Made by a program: the position numbers and the translations under genes. 64,000 nt of DNA from Arcobacteraceae bacterium. GTDB lineage: Bacteria > Campylobacterota > Campylobacteria > Campylobacterales > Arcobacteraceae. This document shows positions 43,101-46,150 of this stretch, one piece after another (within the stretch, counting starts at the first letter, position 1; every line of letters begins with the position of its first letter). Under the pieces are notes generated by a model that was given only the letters and a program-made list of their open reading frames with translations, was not told where the DNA came from and searched no databases. The stretch spans positions 1 through 64,000 of the forward strand of contig JAIOSF010000023.1 of the NCBI GenBank assembly GCA_021107755.1, read 5' to 3'.

Positions 43101-45829
43101 GTTCCACCTTTAAGGTTTTCAACATTTTGAACTTTTATTTTTCCTGCACCAGTACTTTGATAACTAGAAGAATCTCCTAAATCAAAAGTGATATTTTGAG
43201 TTGCCGTTTCAAAACTTATAAGGTCATCAGTTCCACCTTCTCCATCTATAAAGTCCCCCGTACCGGTACTTCCATTTCCTATAAAAGTATCATCTCCACT
43301 TCCACCTAGAAGTGTATTGTCATTTGTATCCCCTATTAAAGTATCATCAAAACTTGTACCAGTTAAATTTTCAATATCTACTAAAATATCATTACCAGCA
43401 TTTACTGTATTTTGAGAAGTTGTTCCATCTTGAATTCTTAAATCAACAGTAACTCCCCCAGTTGTAATATCTGAATAAGTTGCAACATCTCCAGTACCAC
43501 CTAAAGAGGCACTTCCCCCATCAATGTAGTCATCGCCAACACCACCACTTAGAGTATCATCTTGTGTTCCACCATAAATAAAGTCATCTCCAGCTCCACC
43601 ATAAATAGTATCTTCATTTATCCCACCTTGTAAGGTGTTTTTACCATCACTTCCTACAATAATATCTTTATTAGAAGAACCAATAGCATTTTCAATACCA
43701 CTAATAGAAGAATATCCTTCCCCAAATACTTGTCCATCTTTTAAGCTAATTGTATGAGCTACACTAGAGTTTGAAGCATCTATTGTATCTCCATTAGCAT
43801 TATTAGTTCCACCATCGATTGTATCTGTACCAGCACTTACATAAAAGTGATCATCACCAGCTAGTCCTTCGAGTGTATTATCTCCACTATCTCCTGTAAT
43901 AGTGTCATCATGAGCTGAACCTTTTACATTTTCAATATTGTATAAAGTATCATTTCCATCAGCCCCTGATGCTTCACCATTTCCATTTCCATTATCTAAA
44001 TCAACAGTTACTCCACCTGTTGCATTTTCATAACTTGCAGTGTCATTTCCAGCTCCACCGTTTATACTATCTGCAGCTGCTCCACCCTCAAGCATATCAT
44101 TTCCAGCTCCACCATCAAGTGTATCTGACCCAGCAAGTCCTCTTAAAGTATCATTCCCAGCTTCACCCAATAAAACATTGGCATCTCCACTACCAACGAT
44201 ATTGTCATTATCTTGAGTACCTGTTACATTTTCAATATTTGAAACGGTATCTGTATTGTCAGAGGCATATTTTTTTGTTATAATTCCAGTAGTTAAATTA
44301 GCATCAATCCCAAAATCATTATCCAGATTATCATGACTTGCATAAATCATAGTATCAGTTCCATCACGCCCATCTACAGTATCATTTTGCATTCCTGTAA
44401 TAATCGTATCATTTGCCACACCACCATTAATGGTATTTTCAAGAGTTATAGAACCATAAATCTCATTATCATTGTCATTTGTAATAATTACAAATCCTGA
44501 TTCAATTTTATCTCCATTACTATCGTCAAACTCTGTAAAATAATATTCATCTGGATTATCTATATTTGCATCTGGTATTCGTTTAACATTTGCCCCATAA
44601 GTTTTAGTGGCTTCCAAAGTAGCTTCTGCACTTCCTGTGATATCTTCAACTTCAGATTTTAAATCTTCGGGAACATTATCCATATTAAACTCTGAAACAA
44701 CATCTATTTTAAACTCAAAATTTTGATCAGCTTGATTTTTATTCATTAAAATTTTAATAATAAGATTTCCATCAGAGTCTACAGTAAATCCCTCAATTCC
44801 AGGAGTATCTAAGTCATCTTTAATCAAACTAAAAGAGTTTACTCCTGCTGTTGAGTTTGCAATATCAAAGTCTACAGGAAAACCACCACTAGAGATTGTT
44901 ATGCTTGTTATACCAAAACCAATAGGTTGACTAGGAGATAGTACAATTTCTCTAGAGATTATATTTGTATCAAAAAAAGCAGGATCATCCGCATTTATTA
45001 TTAATTTATTCGCTTCATTACTAGTAGTATTTCTATAGTCTATAATTTCAGCATCCCCTTGTTTTACAAGGCCTGCTCCATTTTTATATGCTTGTGCTTG
45101 AGTACCTGGATAAAAATTATCATAAGAAGTACCACCTCCACCTTGCACAACCATAACACCTGCTGTAGTACTGTCAGATACATGAATATGTTGAATATCT
45201 ATATCAAAAGTTAACGCCGCTGGTACACCAGCACCATCACTAGGACCAACATCATCTTCTGTTTTTGATGGTTTTTTAGGAGCTGGATCCTCCTGAAAAG
45301 GACATTCATCTGGCAGTTCTACAGGTGGTTCAAGGTATAAATTTGGGTTTTCATTAGGTTCTTCTGGATTGTCGTCTTTTTCAACATAAACTATAACCTC
45401 TTGAATAATTATTATTGGTGGCTTTTCAACTTCAGGATTATCTTCTTTGGCTTCTTGGTCTATTTTTACTTCTAGGCTTGCTGAAATAGATGTTAATGGC
45501 AGATCGTTTACTTCTTCTATGGCAGTAAGAATACTATCTAAAGAGAGTTTTGTACCACCACTTAAGTTAAAAAATGGTGGTGAATCGCTGTATCCCATTA
45601 AGGCCATTGATACAAAAGTAAATGAACCTTGATTTGGGATATCGATAATAATATCACCACCCACTAGTTTGTATTGTAAATCATTTACATTGATACCGTT
45701 AAGATTAAAATCAACCTCATCACCTGGTCGAACATATACAGATATATTCTCACCCTTTTCAGGTGGCGTTTTTAATTGAACTTTTTTGTCTTTGTACTGA
45801 ACCAATTCACTATCTCTAATTTCTGCCAT
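22199..45829 (-). CDS. Giant RTX-type calcium-binding surface protein/adhesin, predicted type I secreted
   Basis: 7,876-aa uninterrupted ORF. Retention-like N-terminus, dozens of GGxGxDxLxGGxGDD nonapeptide stretches in modules with an IEN(V/I)xGS core, C-terminal non-RTX repeats, terminal RTX block and a hydrophobic C-terminal end. Adjacent to T1SS genes. Confidence 0.95.
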   Translation of the reverse strand: MAEIRDSELVQYKDKKVQLKTPPEKGENISVYVRPGDEVDFNLNGINVNDLQYKLVGGDIIIDIPNQGSFTFVSMALMGYSDSPPFFNLSGGTKLSLDSILTAIEEVNDLPLTSISASLEVKIDQEAKEDNPEVEKPPIIIIQEVIVYVEKDDNPEEPNENPNLYLEPPVELPDECPFQEDPAPKKPSKTEDDVGPSDGAGVPAALTFDIDIQHIHVSDSTTAGVMVVQGGGGTSYDNFYPGTQAQAYKNGAGLVKQGDAEIIDYRNTTSNEANKLIINADDPAFFDTNIISREIVLSPSQPIGFGITSITISSGGFPVDFDIANSTAGVNSFSLIKDDLDTPGIEGFTVDSDGNLIIKILMNKNQADQNFEFKIDVVSEFNMDNVPEDLKSEVEDITGSAEATLEATKTYGANVKRIPDANIDNPDEYYFTEFDDSNGDKIESGFVIITNDNDNEIYGSITLENTINGGVANDTIITGMQNDTVDGRDGTDTMIYASHDNLDNDFGIDANLTTGIITKKYASDNTDTVSNIENVTGTQDNDNIVGSGDANVLLGEAGNDTLRGLAGSDTLDGGAGNDMLEGGAAADSINGGAGNDTASYENATGGVTVDLDNGNGNGEASGADGNDTLYNIENVKGSAHDDTITGDSGDNTLEGLAGDDHFYVSAGTDTIDGGTNNANGDTIDASNSSVAHTISLKDGQVFGEGYSSISGIENAIGSSNKDIIVGSDGKNTLQGGINEDTIYGGAGDDFIYGGTQDDTLSGGVGDDYIDGGSASLGGTGDVATYSDITTGGVTVDLRIQDGTTSQNTVNAGNDILVDIENLTGTSFDDTLIGDTNDNTLLGGSGDDTFIGNGSTGTGDFIDGEGGTDDLISFETATQNITFDLGDSSSYQSTGAGKIKVQNVENLKGGTGADTLYGSSQENKLYGHDGDDFLDGKAGDDTLYGELGDDTLTGGAGDDTLNGGAGADIADYTANTSSGIKVDLTRATGQVIDDGYGDTDTLIDIERVNGSNFTDTIVGSDNVDTLYGMGGDDILSGGLGSDTLYGGTGSDTADYSTRSESIKVDLSVAIPTVIVDTNSNSTFESGVDEEDTLNSIENIIGGTNTDIIIGSSGNNTLKGNSGADTLSGGIGTDYLDGGDDIDTIDFSSVNEDVTIDLSKTVTQAVYTDAYYKVSNIENIIGGFGADKLTGDIQVNTIIGGDGADTLDGGGVSGAGTDSLIGGAGDDNFVVSAVGSTVYDGSLGASATDIDTADFSKIANQSTDKVDVNLDSGSFKLNGNTIAGTTFIGIEGAIGGAGDDTITGTTAANSLVGGAGDDTLLGNGASSGIDYIDGGEGGETNGDFVSFSYTASNISVDLSNSGVQNSGDGNLIIQNIENLEGGSGDDTLKGNDDDNILRGLTGSDTLVGGKGYDTLDGGVGDIDIADYSSNTALGIKVDLTQAAQVTNDGYNNSDTLIDIEEIHGSNFTDTLVGAGDADTFRGGAGDDTLSGASGADSLYGEVGNDVLKGGLGNDTLDGGLDNDTADYSDRTEAIYGDLSAATPNVIVDTDDANSDGDTTYEFNGSDEVDTLNAIENITGGSNSDTLIGDANANTLSGGLGDDTLFGGAGADKLIGGTGSDTVSYDGDISAINISLKTNQGVDGSGDTDSYSSIENVIGTLHDDTIEGDSSNNTLDGNSGKDTISYANSTNVAGVTVNLGTQTAFGVDEGTDTILNFEDILGGSGDDTLIGDGGTNTITGGSGDDTLDGAAGSDKLVGGLGSDTVSYANEGSLVNINLRAGTGTDASGGTDSYDSIENVLGSDYDDTIEGNTANNVLQGGLGNDTLTFENALSGVTVNLSTTTQQNTGSDGLDTISGFENLTGSSSADNLTGDDNTNIIKGNGGDDSLNGGLGVDSLYGGAGNDTFKVELGDGDDIIDGFEATLTDTDDASNKDTLDYSLLTGNYHANVDLSLNSAEVTDGTTTDQTDTIANIENVIGSNQDDTLTGNAEINTLNGSSGDDTFILKDGITTGDVIIGGAHTIDGSDTQGSTSAYTGKGDTVDYSAVTQSINLTLANGAGTTNVQVGATVADHTLSGIENIIGSDSSDDTITGNNAVNTILGMGGDDTIDGGDGADILDGGFTDDGGGNNLQTNTISFASSTTGITANLTTGVTSQGDVISNFTNIIGTDEAAQVDILTGDGQDNKIEGLAGNDTIEGLGGDDNLLGGAGNDNFILRADDGEDTIDGGEGSGDTLDYSNLTAGQNLEVEIDTSTSKVATVRVGGTTYTDDVVNVENITGGAGDDTITGDAFENTLIGNDGDDILDGDFEDDKLYGGAGDDQLLGGLGDDELYGGAGDDLLSGGAGDDIIVGGETGETVGIGDTIDYSSKATDLDVNLMNIVGGYAIATLGTEKDSLAEIENIIGTIDADYIGGDNDANALDGRKGADIIVGAGGDDVLSGGDDNDTFRAGLDNNVLAGQDKVLEDGDDGADTIDGGDEIDTVDYSAISQAIEVILNGATNATVYVGGAGTGYADDTIKNVENVIGSSGNDIINGDSLDNILDGSAGDDTLYGAGGDDTLEGGTGFNTADYTTALNKIVVDMDIAAGEVTADGDGGVDNLNNIQKIIATTNKDTIYGSNNDELFIGGADTDTLMGRGGDDTLYGGLEDRTDSANDTVSYEYLTNGTDKVVVDLSADTGTAVVSTGADTDTLYDIENIIGGAGNDTIITRFDEVNIINGAAGSDTIDYSNLNTSHSISVTLGTNGAQSTVDVSGTANDDFVENIENVTGTNLTDSIYGNNLNNTLLGLGGDDTLEGGAGDDYLDGGTDGANGDTAYYNQATGSVTVDLGKDNIAQAIGGGQGTDTLVDIENVIGSSYDDTFYTNFTEANNFNGGIEDNEVNGDTVDYSNMTVDDVSEDNIFLDLTNNTVEVRLDGSSVTDTITSIENIVATSGDDTLYGDDENNTLEGLLGDDILDGGQGDDYLDGGVAGSDTAYYNQATSGVTVDLGLDGVAQAVGGNQGTDTLVSIENVIGSKYNDTFKGDNVASNIFDGGYVLASGLENAGDENDTVDYSSLTGATDKIVVDLSNTSSANVAVTVATALQNPDTLRNIENVTGSSGDDTFTGNSDSNIFLGADGDDTFLITGASVGSESDTLNGGNNSATGDTVDFSGVTNPTYYVDVNLASQDLLLKDASNNIVRDDTVLNIENITGTQNEDIIVGDSSNNILKGEDGTDNISGGDGDDTIYGGDNTDNLTSSSTYETLDGGADNDTIYGGAGNDRILGGSGIGEDKLYGEAGADSITGGSGIDTIDGGADNDTIKGDAGEDILYGGTEDDIIYGGTEGDVIYGDDSLNSSTNAGNDTLFGEDGTDTLFGGYGDDTLIGGANNDSLYGGEGTDTVDFSTTGNGVTVNLDAQTALGDGTDELNSIENAIGSTYDDNFVSDFAVSNRFDGNEGTETTGDSISYAAITVDGGIDKVVVDLSSGADAQGYYDADIYQDGVVTNTDKLKNMENITGSDGDDTITGDSDVNTLTGLDGDDLLSGQGGDDVLIGGAGSDTASFAEKSVAVTVDFKTNEATTATETDTLNSIENAIGGTAKDTFKMNEDTTANTIDGGGDEDTISYEYYTSEGVDVNLSFTGAQTVATGDTDTIANIEHIIGSSKNDTFVGTTASNSIVGGSGNDTFIAGVDTDNDNVIENVDDGADYIDGGVGTGDWADYSSIVDDANGATNGIEVTLDGANEVTATVNGQTGVDTLLNIENISGTQDSDSIKGDVQNNTLLGNAGADILSGEAGMDELYGGDDADTLLGGAGDDILMGDAGDDTLTGGVGSDDLYGGDDSSDSGVDTVDYTNALESLTIDLDVTDAIGLTQNGSEEGRSDGATGDQGQGVDNLYGIENVIGSNFAADIIYGSSEANIIQTQAGDDTIVSASASDGIDHYDGGVGTDTVDYSALSEDITVDLSVAATDDFDGAGGNDSWSVSIATGDNDIIKNIENIIGGSGDDIITMNSGVNEIQGGAGSDTLSGNVGNDIINGYYEALDEATDVGIQYDTVSYDYLTSKAVVLNLQAGTATVDASDSDTLISIENAIGGDQGDTLTGSTLINSLEGGAGDDTFVSSLGDDFIFGGNMASGTHTDSHIVGDTVDYSNSVNTNNKLVVDLTTTANDGNVYSNAQVLLNSDDSAVYTDRLYGIENISGTQNDDTLYGNGEANTLIGNSGDDTLKGGLGIDKLDGGAGDDIFLIEETDIGDAGGDEILGGSGNDTLNYLGITSSGVTVNLETGADVTIGGYTHEFSGIEHIIGTNQNDILTGDINLNRIEGMGGDDTVYGKYGDDILDGGAGLDTLYGSDGLDTLYGGDDADKLYGGLGLDTLFGGDGADEIIFEAADNQNDIVYGGDASSDTSEDDLIDYTTAIKGMTVTLGEDNLLGTATSQDQGTDDIYGIEHVKGSNIEGDTLIGNSDVNTLYGQGSDDTLYGKDGSDHLLGGDQDDVLYGDDAIGDSDDGASDTLDGGTGDDTLYGGRGNDELIGGTGDDIFKSVYTTDTFDGDDNIDGGADSDTIDYSAIVDGQYYGNIDLTAGSVVIYDGANGDAVKKTDSITAIENAIGTSGDDTFKGNAERNTLAGRAGADTVMYTFAALTAGVVADLSADTVDKVTTSGTFTDTVTQIENIVGTDFDDIFIGASGEQNIIDGGESGVNGQGNEVGGDTVDYSSQANSIDVTLNDSTFADVLISGDITDKIKDIENVTGSSNNDIIVGDIGINTLLGMAGDDNLDGGAGNDYIDGGAGDDTITGGAGIDQLYGGTGDDTFNQANIFDTGDTIDGGAGSDTVDYSGIDEAEVGGVLADLSNNEIIIDADADGDFTDTGDNRKDTVSSVENVLGTQNNDSLIGNDEVNFLSGNGGEDYIDGAIGNDTLLGGLGADEIYGGEGTDILCGDDIANTDASGGDDILNGGAGEDTIYGGYGDDTLIGGLNDDKLKGGEGSDTADYSGESAAVQANIANSFAVGSSSGTDTFESIENITGTDLGGAADQITGDDGSNTLKGLAGDDTISELAGDDVVLGGAGDDYIYAGAGADTIDGDDDSDGTIIDGTSDTLDYSLINISDDSGDTRDVDGTNDSTTPASDAYSGIEIDLTVTTAQRIHAQYGTDTVTNIENIVGSGKNDYIGGNDVANTLEGRSGDDYLVGLDGADKLIGGDGIDTADFSTGVQNVVIDMTATQTDGSGGTYRVQNDGYGHQEYLDGVENITTGAGDDTIYGDSNANTIITGAGNDTIRGGAQADVIEGGADEDTVDFSDLAYGVTVDLDTDNNSGTAADGTASSNGKTDIIREIENVIGTASNDIIVADEKDNTLIGADGDDTFVGLEGVDYIDGGAGTNDTIDFSDGTQGIQVDLTATQTFGTNTTYIVQDDGFGNKEYINGIENIIGTNSADTIIGDSANNKFEGGSNDDTLYGDAGDDTLIGGTGADTFRAGAGNDIIYGANENISSSDASRDVIDYSDVNVAMTINLESNQASGVGQGVDLLYDIQDVLGSSVNDTITGVTGSVNSLMGQNGDDTFYATLDGDFIFGGSVSAGTHTDSGSDTVDYSAITTVDGRAINVDLSRDDGDATTNSEQEVELIGDNTKFDNLEGIENIIGTQNNDIIKGSDDAAEVNTLDGDKGDDTFFSSDGVDSFIGGDGVDTLDFSTNGAVSINIDLDQDKTIDDGFGLEDYVANDIEVIIGSTNDDIIKGDSADNTLLGNDGVDTIYGGSGADSIVGGIGADTLKGDSGNDTIYGGADGDFLYGGEGNDILNGEAGDDTIYFDKGNDVITGGTGADTLTYEEQIITSSGVIVNLEATSGEVDVGADGIDNLQDHIETIIGTGLDDNFNGYTGSDAGDYVDTFKGLAGNDVFSGGRGDDYLDGGTQVDTLIFTNAQHGVNVDLSVTQNLADTSTYAVQDDGFGDQDYVINIENITGTAYVDTLGGDANDNSIAAGDNDDTLLLSTGLDTLNGESGSDWISLENHEVNIDLLNATHSYAVNENTTIQNIENIIDSTTSTATRYMWGTHEGNIVIAYDGSDRVYGRDGDDVVDAGAGNDIVYSNERDATNAIGTGTDTLMGGAGTDILEFRNDIGGGQSSSIILQTTTFDSNFDFTNETTLTATTTTINLSGLDSYTGDQNFVQITDGTGNTDYIYVDGSGNTDFEQFNLSYAGDTFVGDDAVNIVNAYEGNDTILGMGGADIINGHNGNDKIYGGEGNDVINAGNDQDTIIGGLGDDAINGGSGNDIIYDDEGTDTIDGDGGTDTVIFKDGGNGITIDLTVTTNNSIDSYGNTQNIREVENVTSTDYVDTITTNSSTNVILAGAQNDTIFGSTGNDNINGEAGTDLLDYSNLNTSVRLELGDNARIGTDNQTITSIENARGSDYADEITGESGVNTLWGGDDNDVIDGAASNDTLYGDDGDDTLIGGAGADRLEGGANSVYTDGSTHTGDTADYTDIGAKVIIDLNDSGDATAYVTGDGNDTLVGIENLTGSAVGDELTGNIHENTLLGNSGNDILDGEAGADYIDAGADNDTIIGGTGDDDLRGSTGDDIFIASNGDGDDAIDGGDNIDIVDYSNVTGPLNVTLGASGDATVTIAGTDTLTNIEGFYGTSSNDSLTGNADDNIFEGRDGSDILTGNDGDDTLLGGEGDDTLLGGLGNDTIDGGNDGANGDWIDYSGSTNAININLRADADHATGEGTDQISGIEHIDVSNDENGNIVQGDANDNSFVAGIGEDTLSYDGSTDAVTIDVDAGTSSGDGADVFVDFENFIGSNQNDILRNDSVKDDTNFKSFDAGAGVDTADYSASSDDLTVDVAGNSSATLTFGGADDTLTNVEIIKTGSGDDTFILTSTTGLDTLDAGAGTDTLQLSGNLDLSNVTLLNFETISIADGETLTLSATDLDNQTMTIDMVGTGSLIIEATASSNDHDFDNITINRGTGTVTLQVDNSVDLTARDINGANNFTVDNILVNSGTVTLTEAQVTTGTVVLSGAGSAVVEVSGNSATDFSTILALDSGSSETIQFTNNSTFSGDFGDSNIVVDATKTLTTTMGKLSGKTNALSGTGNVTLSDANVDASDVNSVADAIDGVVTATVTADTATNLVTNLTNATATDALNLTVTDAVTDAADLVTLNSKTNQQIDVSAITSTIHGDASELIDIYVTNVTQYNGLGDEAVTIDDTTTATNVDTIANKTTGVLTATILTGAVTTTLAAITNVDTNDIITFTTNDTSVDATDLLALNAKVDTFGVGTITTITETSGSVGASAVNITDALGIAANSNVTITGGSISVSDTSTIADTTTAVVTAVVSEGDATTLKTLTTDNADMITVTMAASSTSASDLSIIDGKTGVAVDATNITELTGDATDVKTVLSSSSITTVTDGSLSATVSGTTSVSDINTINSDSATGVVTTTAVEHDATTLKTLNTTNADAITITMAASSTAAADLITIEGKTSEAIDATSITALTGNIADVKTALASGEITTVTNNSLAVTLSGTTVSAADLVTIDNDNATGTINASSFTTISGSLSDLNSVYNSGNFTNLGNENITITDTGTITSTDLNDLLTETSGTISLGSVTINVASGDTLDLSGINSTGTVTINDSTGNENITGTATDDILNLNSGNDTVNLGAGNDTIKVDIADLDINDNITDTSGTDNVTFNNSGTIDSADVIDFSGIETLNMYSGDDTVTFDDVSEFDNFRNELNVVDSGGTDTLQFGTTSVTGNLDFTNLDEFENLELSSVADNITLSGDEPDNIYGLGGDDTFTLDYSNVSSFTTLDGGVGSDEISLTGTFAANNANFGSVDDYDNIETLDISNMSLTGTDDNEVIFTDALFDSWNGAGTNFTLKLDSSQAENISITAGGTTYDGAATGDSGSTISETTYNLGNTTLTIDFTDVP
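23150..24650 (-). repeat. About 105-aa (315-nt) tandem repeats in the C-terminal part of the giant protein
   Basis: VVTAVVSEGDATTLKTLTTDNADMITVTMAASSTSASDL... and VVTTTAVEHDATTLKTLNTTNADAITITMAASSTAAADL... The matching DNA word gaagatgctg lies at 23571 and 23886 (315 nt apart). More divergent copies upstream in the protein. Confidence 0.85.
25290..44480 (-). repeat. RTX repeat array, about 60+ modules of roughly 100 aa
   Basis: Manual count of the 'IENVIGS..DDTL.G....NTL.G..GDD' core gives about 60-64 occurrences. Confidence 0.85.
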
Positions 45830-45868
45830 AGAAATCCTTTTAGTAGTTAAATAAACCGTAATTTATTT

Positions 45869-45874
45869 ATTATA
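45869..45874 (-). promoter_or_regulatory. Candidate -10 (TATAAT) of the giant adhesin promoter
   Basis: TATAAT on the minus strand, about 40 bp upstream of the ATG; TTTATC about 17 bp further upstream as a weak -35. Confidence 0.45.
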
Positions 45875-45960
45875 TCTAATTTTAGATTAGAGATAAAGAT
45901 TTTACTAAATTAGAATAGTAAAAAAGTATTGATATTTTTTAGAAAGTTATTTTTTGAATT

Positions 45961-46036
45961 TGGAGGAGACACCCGGATTCGAACCGGGACCTCAAGGATT
46001 TGCAATCCCGTACATTAGCCGTTTTGCTATGTCTCC
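45961..46036 (-). tRNA. tRNA-Cys(GCA)
   Basis: Minus-strand GGAGACATAGCAAAACGGCTAATGTACGGGATTGCAAATCCTTGAGGTCCCGGTTCGAATCCGGGTGTCTCCTCCA: 7-bp acceptor stem GGAGACA/TGTCTCC, anticodon loop TTGCAAA, T-loop GTTCGAATC, encoded CCA. Confidence 0.96.
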
Positions 46037-46113
46037 ATATTTTAGAGACGGAATTATCTCTAATTTATGATAAAATAAAGCTTAAGCTTAGAGTTATTTC
46101 ATCTATTTTTTGG

Positions 46114-46119
46114 TATGAT
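46114..46119 (+). promoter_or_regulatory. Candidate extended -10 for the 46151 gene
   Basis: tttttTGGTATGAT, a TGn-TATGAT preceded by a T tract, as in Campylobacterota sigma70 promoters. Confidence 0.4.
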
Positions 46120-46150
46120 AAATGAAATTAAAACCTAAAAGGTATAGATA

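Noticed and set aside
25290-44480. CRISPR-like or satellite-like periodic DNA
   Set aside because: Repeats are in frame, diverged and encode RTX nonapeptides; no conserved identical repeat with unique spacers, no cas genes.
24801-45632. Other plus-strand ORFs of 60-115 aa and the minus-strand ORF 35761..35946
   Set aside because: Shadow frames of the repetitive adhesin gene with biased composition (S/T/I, H/L/Y) and no recognisable motifs.
46079-46090. aagcttaagctt palindrome between tRNA-Cys and the ciaB-like gene
   Set aside because: Short low-information palindrome; no supporting context.
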